From Cytophagales bacterium (GTDB lineage: Bacteria > Bacteroidota > Bacteroidia > Cytophagales > Thermoflexibacteraceae): a stretch of 64,000 nt of DNA. Positions 33,326 to 41,809 of the stretch are shown in pieces. The position numbers and the translations under genes are program-made. Within the stretch, counting starts at the first letter, position 1. The number at the start of each line of letters is the position of its first letter. The stretch spans positions 1 through 64,000 of the forward strand of contig JAAFKA010000024.1 in the NCBI GenBank assembly GCA_013299115.1, read 5' to 3'. The notes under the pieces were generated by a model that worked only from the letters and a program-made list of their open reading frames with translations, did not search any database and was not told the DNA's origin.

Positions 33326-34327
33326 CTAATAATTTACGAGTGTTTTCATAACTGCCATATTACTTGCGATGGCTGCCGTAATCCAAAAAACAATTTCTAT
33401 CCAATGAGCAGAAGGCACATTGGATTTCTTTACAACTTTATTAGCTTGCTGTTTTTTATCAGCCGTATAAACAATTTTAGAGGATTCGACCAGTGCATCT
33501 TTGAAAGCTGTGCAATCTGTGTAACGTAGTTCTCTTTTCTTCTCGGTTGCTTTGTGTATGATGTCTTGCAAAGTTTGTCCTTGTACACCTAAATTGGTGA
33601 GTGTGGGCAGAACAGGCAAAGGATTGTATATAATACTTTGTCTTATAGTAAAATCAGATACCTCATGAATAGTCCACTTGTGTTTTGCAAAAGCCTCCCA
33701 AAGTATTATGCCTATGGAGTAAATATCTGTGCGGTGGTCTATTGACTCGACAAGTACTTGTTCTGGACTCATGTAGGCTAAGGTGCCAATTTGTGAGCCT
33801 GTTTTTGTTTTGTCAATAGCTGCCATGCTATCCAAACGAGCTATACCAAAATCTAACAAAATAGGTTGCTGGTCTTTTGTACGAACAATGATATTAGACG
33901 GTTTGAGGTCGCGGTGAATAATTCCCTTGCTATGGGCAAAGGAAAGTGCATCTAAAATTCGGGTAAATACAAGGATAAGCAGAGGTAAATTATTATGATG
34001 TTGGCTGACAAAATGGTCTAATAAAACTCCTTCTACATATTCCATAATGATATATTGCCTTTTGTTATCATATATGCCGTAAGAGATAATTTTTACTATA
34101 TTAGGGTGGGGCTGCTTTTTTAGTTGTTCCAAAGCTATGGCTTCCTTATTAAATCGTTGGCAAATATCATCATTAGAAATATGGTCATCGAGCAATACTT
34201 TTATTGCTACTACGGACGGCGTACCCTCTATGGCTGTACCAAGATACACAGCAGACATACCTCCCTCCCCAAGCAGCGAGGTAAGTCTATAATTGTCTAT
34301 TACAGTGCCAATGAGTGAGGTGTTCAT
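33326..34327 (-). CDS. Ser/Thr protein kinase with C-terminal membrane helix
   Basis: A 333-residue Hanks-type kinase. Glycine loop GEGGMSAVYLG (20-30), catalytic Lys43, HRDLKPSN (138-145), DFGIAR (159-164), SPEQ near 189-192 and the DIYSIGIILWE helix are all present. After the kinase domain a short basic linker leads to a single hydrophobic segment (WIEIVFWITAAIASNMAVM, about 308-327) and almost no tail, so unlike the downstream kinase it has no outside sensor. It starts 7 bases after the PP2C gene stop, indicating tight co-expression of kinase and phosphatase. Confidence 0.92.
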   Translation of the reverse strand: MNTSLIGTVIDNYRLTSLLGEGGMSAVYLGTAIEGTPSVVAIKVLLDDHISNDDICQRFNKEAIALEQLKKQPHPNIVKIISYGIYDNKRQYIIMEYVEGVLLDHFVSQHHNNLPLLILVFTRILDALSFAHSKGIIHRDLKPSNIIVRTKDQQPILLDFGIARLDSMAAIDKTKTGSQIGTLAYMSPEQVLVESIDHRTDIYSIGIILWEAFAKHKWTIHEVSDFTIRQSIIYNPLPVLPTLTNLGVQGQTLQDIIHKATEKKRELRYTDCTAFKDALVESSKIVYTADKKQQANKVVKKSNVPSAHWIEIVFWITAAIASNMAVMKTLVNY

Positions 34328-34334
34328 CGTTTAG

Positions 34335-35822
34335 CTATTTTTTTGGTTGGTTGGATTGAGCCGTACAATCAAGGGCTGTCATAATCTTTTCCAAACGGTT
34401 TCTTACCGTTTCCTTTTCAGCAGGGTCTAATAATCCATCTAAGCCTGTATTAGAATATTCAAAATATGTAAGATAGGGCTTGATACTTTTTTTACAATTT
34501 TCAGTATATTGAAACTTTAAAATAGCTGCTTTCAGTGTAGCAAATTCTTCTGTTTTATTATATTCCTTAATTTGCTCCTCATTAAAGGCTAATATTTTTT
34601 TTATTTTACTTTGTAGTAGCTTGCTGGCTTCTTCTATTTGCTTTGCTTGCCCTAAAAGATTTGGTTTAGCAGCAGCAGAACTGTTAGTATCTGCTGGAAT
34701 AGTAGAAAGTATAGCTGTAACTTCCTCTTGCTGTGTGTTAGCTTGTTCTTTTTCTGGTACAGGCGTTGAATTAGTTGGTTCGTTGGGCTGCGGTTGGGTA
34801 GTTGGGGGAGTAGCTTGCTCGGTAGTTGGTGCTTGTTGTTGTGTTTGTGCTTGTTGTTGCTGTTTTGCAGGATTTTCGTTCAAAGGTTTGTTTGCTACCT
34901 GATTTGATTTTAACAAAAAAGCTAAAGTAAGGGCAACAATGGCAATGATAGCCAAGGCAGCTATGACATAAATTTTAAATTCTTTGCTATAAGTAGCAGG
35001 CAATTTATTTTCTTTTGGCTCATCGGGATTTGTCTTAGGAGTAAAAACTGCTGCCTCCACTATCTTGTGCTGCACGTGGCGAATAGGAATAAGATAAGCC
35101 GAATAGTTATCTTTTGAGTTTTCCGTACATCTTGTATGCAAATATTGTATTTTCTCTGCATCTGTTTGCGTTTTGTCATTCAATAGCACAGCTAAATCCT
35201 CATTGGTTATGCTTTCACAAATGCCGTCGGTACAGAGGAAAAAATAATCACCTGCTTGTATATCTTCCAATGACGTAATAGTAGGTTTAGTTGGTTTTAC
35301 AGTTTTGCCTTGTATGGCACGTGTGATTACGTTTTTGCGTTGGTTTACGGCTTCTTCGGCAGTGATAATGCCGTTGTCTATCATGTCATTGATATAACTA
35401 TGGTCGCGGGTTTGGAAAACAAGTTGATTGCCTCTAAATTGATAAATACGAGAGTCGCCACAATGCACAGCCAAAGCCCCGCCTTCGTGGAAAGCCAACA
35501 AAGTGAGTGTACTTGCCATGCCCTTGTCCGTAGGATTTTCTGTTATGTGTTGGTCAAACTGCTGCTGGGCGTGGTCGAAAGCTGCCAAAATATACTCCGA
35601 TGTAAGCACACGTTGAGGAAATTGATTAAAATAAGAGGCTATGCTGCTGCATACCAATTCACTTGCCACTTCTCCACTCTTATTACCACCTACTCCATCG
35701 CAAACGATGAAAAAAGATTGTGCAACAGTGGCAGTGCCTACTGCGGGATACAAACTATCTTGATTGTTTTCTCGTCTGCCTTTTTCACAAAGAGCCAGCG
35801 GAGTAAAAAATTCTATTTGCAT
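34335..35822 (-). CDS. PP2C-type Ser/Thr phosphatase with membrane anchor
   Basis: A 495-residue protein. The PP2C domain covers residues 1-250: NQDS (20-23), CDGVGGNKSGEVAS (41-54, metal-binding Asp), GMASTLTLL, VHCGDSRIYQF, QTRDHSYIND, NVITRAIQG and LCTDGICESI (metal-binding Asp). A transmembrane helix lies near 284-305 (FKIYVIAALAIIAIVALTL). A long Gln/Thr/Pro-rich stretch follows (about 310-380), then a helical tail with no known fold. It is expected to remove phosphates placed by the two kinases encoded downstream in the same operon. It resembles the Stp/PrpC phosphatases that pair with PASTA or PknB kinases, but with an added anchored tail. Confidence 0.92.
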   Translation of the reverse strand: MQIEFFTPLALCEKGRRENNQDSLYPAVGTATVAQSFFIVCDGVGGNKSGEVASELVCSSIASYFNQFPQRVLTSEYILAAFDHAQQQFDQHITENPTDKGMASTLTLLAFHEGGALAVHCGDSRIYQFRGNQLVFQTRDHSYINDMIDNGIITAEEAVNQRKNVITRAIQGKTVKPTKPTITSLEDIQAGDYFFLCTDGICESITNEDLAVLLNDKTQTDAEKIQYLHTRCTENSKDNYSAYLIPIRHVQHKIVEAAVFTPKTNPDEPKENKLPATYSKEFKIYVIAALAIIAIVALTLAFLLKSNQVANKPLNENPAKQQQQAQTQQQAPTTEQATPPTTQPQPNEPTNSTPVPEKEQANTQQEEVTAILSTIPADTNSSAAAKPNLLGQAKQIEEASKLLQSKIKKILAFNEEQIKEYNKTEEFATLKAAILKFQYTENCKKSIKPYLTYFEYSNTGLDGLLDPAEKETVRNRLEKIMTALDCTAQSNQPKK

Positions 35823-35863
35823 GGCAAGTAATTTGGTTTTGTTTTGTTGAGGGTTGAATAGAG

Positions 35864-36448
35864 TTAAATAATAACAGTTTTGTCATTTGTTGTATAGACA
35901 ACTGTTTTGTCGGCTTCCGAAGTCTTATGGTTTCCGTTGGTAAAAATCAAAAGTACCAATTTGCTCATCCCTATTTGAAAAGTGTCGTTGTGTTGGAGTT
36001 GGATTTTATTTTTGGGTACAAGTTTTTGTTTGCTTTCATTGACAAATGTACCATTGGTGCTGCCTTGCTCCTCATAAAGCCAAAAAGTAGTATGCAATCC
36101 CTGACTTTGCACCGCAAGGGTACAATGGATTTTGCTCACATATTCATCTTCTATACAAAACGTGGCAAGAGGCTGTGTAGTTTTACGCCCTATGGTATAA
36201 ACTCCTTGTGCCAATTCAAAAGATTGCATTTGTTTGTTATCCTGATTGTAGTGTATCAACCAACCTTTAGGGTTTGAGCCAGCAGGCTGTTGTGGTTGGT
36301 CGTTTATAATAGTGTGGTCAGCCGAAGACATATTACCCAACATGGTAGGATAACCACAAGCAGGACACTGCACTATGCTGGGTGCAGTCTTAACGGCAGG
36401 CGGAGCATATTGTTTTTTACATTTGCCACAAGTGATGAGGTGTTGCAT
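35864..36448 (-). CDS. Zinc-ribbon plus FHA domain protein
   Basis: A 194-residue cytosolic protein, first gene of the minus-strand operon. N-terminal zinc ribbon with two Cys pairs (CGKCKK at 7-12 and CPACGY at 28-33). A linker leads to an FHA domain (about 85-170): YTIGRK, YVSKIHCTL and GSTNGTFVNE supply the Gly-Arg, Ser-x-x-His and Asn residues that bind phosphothreonine. The C-terminus contains many Thr residues (KTVVYTTNDKTVI) that could themselves be kinase targets. Closely related in layout to 38052-38684. Confidence 0.88.
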   Translation of the reverse strand: MQHLITCGKCKKQYAPPAVKTAPSIVQCPACGYPTMLGNMSSADHTIINDQPQQPAGSNPKGWLIHYNQDNKQMQSFELAQGVYTIGRKTTQPLATFCIEDEYVSKIHCTLAVQSQGLHTTFWLYEEQGSTNGTFVNESKQKLVPKNKIQLQHNDTFQIGMSKLVLLIFTNGNHKTSEADKTVVYTTNDKTVII

Positions 36449-36545
36449 ACTAGCAAAGAGGTTTTAAATTTATTTTGTATAAATTTTTGCAAAAGTTAGC
36501 AAAAATTATTTATTTCACAACAAAACCTTAACTCTTTTATCTAAA

Positions 36546-37232
36546 ATGCAAACAATTACCATAGGTCGCAACTCCGATAACAATGTGCCTTTAAACTATC
36601 CGCAAATAAGTAAATACCACGCCAAGATTACTCACCTTGGGCAGTTGTCTTTTAAGTTAGAAGATTTGGAGTCTTCCAATGGTACTTTTGTCAATAACCA
36701 ACAAGTAACTCGTACCACCATTAGCCCAACCGACCAAATTAAATTTGCCAACATTTCTTTTGACCTCCACAAATATTTACATCTATTTGGCTTAACAGGT
36801 ACTCAACAGCAAACTCCTCCACAAGCATCGCAACAAGCCCCACCACCATCACTTGATTTCACCGTAGATTTTGAAAAATTGAGAAATGTGTATGCTGATT
36901 ATAGGGCTGCACAAGCAAATATTCGGAAAAAGGAAAAAATGCAAAATGCAGCTTTAGGCTTAATAGGAGGTTTGGCTGCTTTGCTTGGGGCTGTTAATTT
37001 GTATTTTGAACTAATGGACAAAAAAATATTAGGTATGATTGTAGTCCCACTCATGCTGCTTAGTGTAGCAGGAAGATTTTTTATTGGTAGTGAAAAAAAA
37101 TTGGCAGATTTATACGACCAATTCAGAGCAAAGTATGTATGCCCTAAATGCAAAAACCATTTAGGAGAATATACCTATGAGGCTTTGGCAGCACGCAAAG
37201 TATGTGGCTGCAAGGCTATTTGGGTCAAATAA
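36546..37232 (+). CDS. FHA domain protein with membrane helices and C-terminal zinc ribbon
   Basis: A 228-residue protein. The FHA domain begins at residue 1 (TITIGRNSDNN, YPQISKYHAKI, LESSNGTFVNN), followed by a Gln/Pro-rich linker (about 83-100), a coiled region, two hydrophobic segments near 140-158 and 164-180, and a C-terminal zinc ribbon (CPKCKN and CGCKAIW). The domain order is the reverse of the two FHA proteins with N-terminal ribbons. It is transcribed divergently from the minus-strand operon across a 97-base region and starts the plus-strand group that includes the caspase gene. Confidence 0.87.
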   Translation: MQTITIGRNSDNNVPLNYPQISKYHAKITHLGQLSFKLEDLESSNGTFVNNQQVTRTTISPTDQIKFANISFDLHKYLHLFGLTGTQQQTPPQASQQAPPPSLDFTVDFEKLRNVYADYRAAQANIRKKEKMQNAALGLIGGLAALLGAVNLYFELMDKKILGMIVVPLMLLSVAGRFFIGSEKKLADLYDQFRAKYVCPKCKNHLGEYTYEALAARKVCGCKAIWVK

Positions 37233-37263
37233 CAAAAAACATAACAAAAAACTTATCTTTCTC

Positions 37264-38031
37264 ATGTTCAGTCGTTTTCCTCTTTCCTCTCTTATGTGGT
37301 GCTATTTCCTACTTGCTTTTTTGTTGGTAGCAAACAGCACACAAGCCAAAATCTACGCAGTGGTAGTCGGAGTTTCGAACTATCAATACAGCGTAGTCCC
37401 CAACCTTACCTATTCAGACGACGATGCCTACGCCATGACAGATTACCTGAACACTGGCGGTTATCACGAAGTTGTCCGTTTGACAAACTCGCAAGCCACC
37501 AAAGCAAACATCATCAGTACAGCCACCTCCCTGTTTAGCAAAGCAACCAAGCAAGACATCATTGTTTTTTTCTTCTCTGGACATGGCACAGAGGGAGCTT
37601 TTGTACCCTACGACACTTATGACTATGCCTCTATGCTCTCACACAGCGACGTAAAAGCTATATTCAAACAATCGAAGGCAGGTTTAAAGGTATGTATAGC
37701 CGATGCTTGTCATTCTGGAAGCATCAAAATTCCTAAACGCAACAACACCAACAACACAAGTGGTTTGCAAAGCAACAGCGAAGTAGTAGTAATCATGTCC
37801 TCACGTCCTACGGAGGTTTCGGCAGAACACCCTAATTTGGGAAGAGGTATCTTTACTTACTACTTACTCTTAGGTTTTAATGGCTATGCAGACAGCAACC
37901 GTGACCGCAACATTTCGTTGTTGGAACTATTCAATTATATCAGCTACCAAGTAAGCAACTATACCAAAGACCAACAACACCCCATAATGTTTGGCAAGTT
38001 TAATAAAGATGCCACTTTTATTACCTACTAA
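37264..38031 (+). CDS. Exported caspase-like (C14) protease
   Basis: A 255-residue clan CD cysteine peptidase. A signal peptide (MFSRFPLSSLMWCYFLLAFL, cut after STQA at about 28) precedes a single caspase domain. The catalytic dyad is clear: His107 in FFFSGHGTEG and Cys149 in ADACHSGS, with Asp147 before it. The start at 37264 is chosen because a longer reading from 37177 would overlap the upstream gene and precede the signal peptide. It is the only recognisable effector within a kinase/phosphatase/FHA gene group. A role in regulated proteolysis or cell death is inferred from family and context, not shown. Confidence 0.9.
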   Translation: MFSRFPLSSLMWCYFLLAFLLVANSTQAKIYAVVVGVSNYQYSVVPNLTYSDDDAYAMTDYLNTGGYHEVVRLTNSQATKANIISTATSLFSKATKQDIIVFFFSGHGTEGAFVPYDTYDYASMLSHSDVKAIFKQSKAGLKVCIADACHSGSIKIPKRNNTNNTSGLQSNSEVVVIMSSRPTEVSAEHPNLGRGIFTYYLLLGFNGYADSNRDRNISLLELFNYISYQVSNYTKDQQHPIMFGKFNKDATFITY

Positions 38032-38051
38032 ATTAAAACTGCACTCTTTTT

Positions 38052-38684
38052 ATGCAAAATCTTGTTCATATTCAGTGTTCATCGTGCAAAAGCAGCATAC
38101 AATTTGACGCACAACAACTCACACCCAATAAGCCTTTGGTGAGATGCCCTATTTGTAAACAAATCAATAGTGTGAGTCCCGAACAACTTACACCTGTACC
38201 TAAAAAGGTAGAACAGCCACCAATCTATCCACCCAAACAAACCATTCACACCAATCCACAGACAAATTCAGAAGAGGTAGGCTGGTTAGTTGTGCATGAC
38301 GAACACACCCAACAACAGATTTTTGCACTCAAAAAAGGTAAAAATAGCATTGGTCGTTTTTCAGAAAGCAAACCCAATGACATTGCCATAGTTACCCAAG
38401 ACAGATACATGAGCCGTAATCATTGCATCATAGAAATAAAAAATAGTGCCAATGGACAACTCCAATATACAATTTACGATATTGGAAGTACCAATGGCAC
38501 TTTTATTAATGCAAACAAACAGAGTAAACTGAAACCAGATACTATTCTTGTGATTAAAGACAACGATGTCATTCAGATAGGCAGAACCAAAGTAATACTC
38601 AAAACTACCCAAAAACACAAGACTGCACAAGAAGCATCGAAAACAACACTACAATCTGATTATGCTGCCACAATAATTGAATGA
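38052..38684 (+). CDS. Zinc-ribbon plus FHA domain protein
   Basis: A 210-residue cytosolic protein 20 bases after the caspase gene. N-terminal zinc ribbon with CSSCKS (9-14) and CPICKQ (32-37), a Pro-rich linker, then an FHA domain at about 85-185 (NSIGRFSES, YMSRNHCIIEI, GSTNGTFINAN). It is a paralogue of 35864-36448, with the same GWL-VH lead-in before the FHA domain. The C-terminus is Lys/Thr-rich. Its expected role is to recognise phosphothreonine made by the neighbouring kinases. Confidence 0.88.
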   Translation: MQNLVHIQCSSCKSSIQFDAQQLTPNKPLVRCPICKQINSVSPEQLTPVPKKVEQPPIYPPKQTIHTNPQTNSEEVGWLVVHDEHTQQQIFALKKGKNSIGRFSESKPNDIAIVTQDRYMSRNHCIIEIKNSANGQLQYTIYDIGSTNGTFINANKQSKLKPDTILVIKDNDVIQIGRTKVILKTTQKHKTAQEASKTTLQSDYAATIIE

Positions 38685-38716
38685 TTGTAATAAACAGACT
38701 ATTGTTATATCTTCTC

Positions 38717-39814
38717 TTACACCCACTCTCCCATGTTGGCGTTGTTATCAAAATCAGGGTTTCCGCCATGATTTGCCTCTTCGTCATTATTCGCAATATT
38801 TGGGTTATTGTTACAATCTTGTTCTTCTTGTTGGGGTTGTTGTTCTGGTTGGGTTTGCAAAGTAGGCATCTGCTCACCACCCTCACAAATTGCATCTATT
38901 ACCCCGTCTTCGTTTGTATCTACATGAATGGCATCTATAATCCCATCTTGATTTTTATCCACAGCCACCGCATCTAACTTTCCATTTTGGTTTTGGTCAA
39001 AAACTACTGCATCTACAATGCCATCTTGGTTAGTATCGTAAAGCTCCGCATCTACAATCCCATCGTTGTTTCTATCCAACTCTCCCACTTTAACAGCCTC
39101 TTGCTGCGGCGATTGCTGTTGAGCAGCAGGATTCTGTTGCTCTTGTTGTTGAGCAGTAGCATTAGATTGTGGAGGTGGCGATTGCTGTTGATTTTGTGGT
39201 GATTCTGGTTGCGTAGCAGCATGTTCCTCGTGTGCAGTTGTCGTTTGCGTTACCACAGGCGGGTGATACGAAGGAATAGGGTGTTCTTGTATATATTCAT
39301 GCACCGCCTCGCCATACTCAGCTTTTTGCTCGGCAGACATTTTGTCCCACTCCGTTTTATAGTAAGTTCCGTACAATTTGCCATGCCAAACAAAAACTCC
39401 ACCCGCACTCACTTCGCTGCGAGCAGTAGCAAAAGCCTCATCAAAACTCATATTATCCTTCACGTGTGTAGCCGTTTGCAAATCCATCGGTTCATGCAGT
39501 GGTTTCAAAGGTTCTTCAGTGAAAGTTTGGTCTACTGTTCCATCGCCTGTAGTGTCCACTACAATACTTATAATGTTTCCATCTTCATCTCTCTTGATTT
39601 GGAAAGTTTCATTATTTTCATTTGTCCAAGTATCCTTAGGAACAGGAAACAAAGCCCTACCTATCTCCTCCCAATAAAAATGAACTAAGCCTGCCCCAGC
39701 CACAGCTGCTATGCCGCCTGTAGCCATAATTGCCACTTTGGTAGGGTCTGTATCTTTGGTCAAGTTAGTGGGATTCAAGACCGTTGTTTTATCATTTGGT
39801 GTCATAGAAATCAA
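38717..39814 (-). CDS. Membrane-anchored protein with Asp-rich calcium-binding-type repeats
   Basis: A 365-residue protein with a short Thr/Lys-rich N-terminus, one hydrophobic segment near residues 27-46 (VAIMATGGIAAVAGAGLV), a middle region, a Gln/Pro-rich linker and five tandem 13-residue repeats D-x-N-x-D-G-x-x-D-A near 247-308 (DRNNDGIVDA, DTNQDGIVDA and so on). Related Asp motifs occur near residues 75-100. Such repeats resemble dockerin/EF-hand calcium loops. The tail is Asn-rich. It converges on the FHA gene with 32 bases between and closes the phospho-signalling locus. Its N-terminal TP/TK residues could be kinase sites. Function unknown. Confidence 0.72.
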   Translation of the reverse strand: MISMTPNDKTTVLNPTNLTKDTDPTKVAIMATGGIAAVAGAGLVHFYWEEIGRALFPVPKDTWTNENNETFQIKRDEDGNIISIVVDTTGDGTVDQTFTEEPLKPLHEPMDLQTATHVKDNMSFDEAFATARSEVSAGGVFVWHGKLYGTYYKTEWDKMSAEQKAEYGEAVHEYIQEHPIPSYHPPVVTQTTTAHEEHAATQPESPQNQQQSPPPQSNATAQQQEQQNPAAQQQSPQQEAVKVGELDRNNDGIVDAELYDTNQDGIVDAVVFDQNQNGKLDAVAVDKNQDGIIDAIHVDTNEDGVIDAICEGGEQMPTLQTQPEQQPQQEEQDCNNNPNIANNDEEANHGGNPDFDNNANMGEWV

Positions 39815-40191
39815 AATAAAAGATTAAGGTTGTGATTTTTTCGTTACTACGTACAAATTGTTTTTTTGTTACAAAATTAACTACTATTTATCACATTTTT
39901 TCAACCATTACAAAATTCACACGCTAAAAAGTAGGTTACATTCCAGCCTTATTTGCAACCACCAAAAAAACATCAAATTTTTTTACCATTTTGTGTTACT
40001 TTTTGTGGCTTTTGCATTAATAAGTTGTAACAAGTTTGAGGAGAAAATAAAAATTTTAAAAAAAATTGTGATTACAGTTGCAAATTTGCAAATGTAGTAT
40101 CAAATTGCAGCTACGCATAAAACCATAAAAAGTTTTCATTCAAAAAATCTATTTAAAATTTTTACATTAACCTAAAACCTGTTTAATCCTA
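39815..40191. other. Gene-free stretch before exbB
   Basis: No convincing gene. It holds a decayed copy of the 25-bp palindromic repeat (39918-39942) and a TTGCAAATTTGCAA palindrome at about 40079-40092. No clear TAnnTTTG promoter is seen, although the exbB operon should start here. Confidence 0.6.
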
Positions 40192-41076
40192 ATGGCACAA
40201 CAACCAAAAAAAGCAGACCAACAGTCAAACAAGTTGCAATCTGTATTCGCATTGATTGCTATTCCTGTAATTTTCATCATTTGTATCCTGTTGTACAAAT
40301 TCGTATTGGGTAGCTCCTCGAACTTCGAAGGTGGCGACCCTAACGGACACCCTCTGCCCGGCAACTACTTAGGTATTGTCTATAAAGGCGGAGTCATTGT
40401 ACCTGTATTGATGGCGTGTTTCTTAATGGTATTGACTTTCTCTATCGAGAGATTTATTACTATCTCTAAAGCTGCGGGCAAAGGCTCAGTTTCTAACTTC
40501 GTTAGAGCCGTAAAAGCTGCTTTGAATAGCGATGACATCAATGCTGCTTTGCAACAATGCGACAAACAACAAGGCTCAGTGGGCAATGTAGTCCGCACTA
40601 CTTTGTTGAAATACAAAGAAATGGGCGAAATTACCAAAAAAGAAAAACAAGGTGCTACTGTATTGAATGCAGGCAACCCTGGTGCCATCATTGTGGCAGA
40701 TGTGCAAGACAAAGAGCAAAAAATTGCTGCTATCCAAAAAGAATTGGAAGAAGCTACTTCTTTGGAATTGCCTATGTTAGAGAAAAACTTAACTATCATA
40801 GCTACCTTAGCCTCTGTTGCTACCTTGATTGGTCTATTAGGAACTGTAATTGGTATGATTAAGGCTTTCGCCGCCATTGCAAATGCTGGTGCTCCAGATG
40901 CCGTAGCTTTGGCAACAGGTATTTCTGAAGCCTTGATTAATACGGCGTTAGGTATCTCTGGCTCAGCATTGGCTATCATTGCTTACAACTACTTTACCAG
41001 TGCCATAGATACTTTGACTTACAGCATTGACGAGATTGGTGTAAGTATTACACAAACTTACAATAGCAAGTTCTAA
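40192..41076 (+). CDS. exbB: ExbB/TolQ-family proton channel protein
   Basis: A 294-residue inner membrane protein that with ExbD forms the proton-driven motor energising TonB. Three transmembrane segments lie near residues 17-42, 65-85 and 205-260 (IATLASVATLIGLLGTVIGM, then ISEALINTALGISGSALAII), matching the MotA/TolQ/ExbB domain. The N-terminus has an extra segment rich in Lys/Gln. First gene of a five-gene operon with three exbD genes and tonB. It presumably powers TonB-dependent receptors such as 12333-14528. Confidence 0.92.
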   Translation: MAQQPKKADQQSNKLQSVFALIAIPVIFIICILLYKFVLGSSSNFEGGDPNGHPLPGNYLGIVYKGGVIVPVLMACFLMVLTFSIERFITISKAAGKGSVSNFVRAVKAALNSDDINAALQQCDKQQGSVGNVVRTTLLKYKEMGEITKKEKQGATVLNAGNPGAIIVADVQDKEQKIAAIQKELEEATSLELPMLEKNLTIIATLASVATLIGLLGTVIGMIKAFAAIANAGAPDAVALATGISEALINTALGISGSALAIIAYNYFTSAIDTLTYSIDEIGVSITQTYNSKF

Positions 41077-41163
41077 ACTGGCTTTGTAGCACTGTTTGCC
41101 TCTTTCCATTGGTAAGAGGCAATAGTTCTCAAAAAAATTATGGCTTTTTAAACACATATCATT

Positions 41164-41778
41164 ATGCCAAAAGTTAAAGTTGCTCGGAAAAGTGTATCCT
41201 TAGACATGACTGCAATGTGCGACATGGCTTTCTTACTCTTGACTTTCTTTATGCTTACAACAAAATTTAAGCCCGAAGAACCCATTGTAGTAGATACGCC
41301 CTCTTCCGTTTCTGAAATTAAATTGCCCGATACTGACGTCGCCCTTATTTCTATTGGCAAAGACGGCAGAGTGTTTTTCGGATTGGAGGAGCAAGGTACA
41401 AAGCTGAAAATGTTGGAGGAAATGGAAAAAAAATACCAAGTAACCTTTACCGATAACGAAAAAAATGAATTTAAACTCTTGCCTACTTTTGGTACACCTA
41501 TTGGCGGATTGAAACAAATCTTAAATATGGGAACATCTGAAAGAGCAAAAGTAAATCAGCCCGGTATTCCTTGCGACTCTACAAACAACGAACTGAAAGA
41601 TTGGCTCATTTTTGCAAGAGCACACAATGCCAGACCGTTGAAAGTAGCTATCAAAGGCGACAAAGACTCAAACTACGAGGTAGTAAAACGAGTGATTGCA
41701 ACTTTGCAAGAGCAAAACGCAAACCGTTTCAACTTCGTAACCAATATGGAGGCTAAACCTTCGTCTTTGCCAAAATAA
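41164..41778 (+). CDS. exbD: ExbD/TolR-family protein 1
   Basis: A 204-residue inner membrane protein with one N-terminal helix containing the proton-path aspartate (Asp20 in MCDMAFLLLTFFML) and a periplasmic domain. It is the most diverged of the three ExbD copies: the usual TPMVD is TAMCD here and it has a longer periplasmic part with a segment near residues 95-150 that the other two lack. It follows exbB by 87 bases. Confidence 0.9.
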   Translation: MPKVKVARKSVSLDMTAMCDMAFLLLTFFMLTTKFKPEEPIVVDTPSSVSEIKLPDTDVALISIGKDGRVFFGLEEQGTKLKMLEEMEKKYQVTFTDNEKNEFKLLPTFGTPIGGLKQILNMGTSERAKVNQPGIPCDSTNNELKDWLIFARAHNARPLKVAIKGDKDSNYEVVKRVIATLQEQNANRFNFVTNMEAKPSSLPK

Positions 41779-41809
41779 GTAAACCCAAAACTCTAAAACA
41801 CATAGCACA

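Noticed and set aside
34621-34902. Plus-strand Cys/Val-rich reading frame
   Set aside because: Antisense of the Gln/Thr/Pro-rich linker of the PP2C protein; composition is a mirror artefact.
31272-39814. Type VI secretion regulatory module (PpkA/PppA/Fha)
   Set aside because: No Tss, Hcp or VgrG genes occur in the window and the FHA proteins have zinc ribbons, unlike Fha1.
39858-40097. 79-residue plus-strand reading frame before exbB
   Set aside because: It reads through a dispersed palindromic repeat, has an unlikely composition and no recognisable start context.
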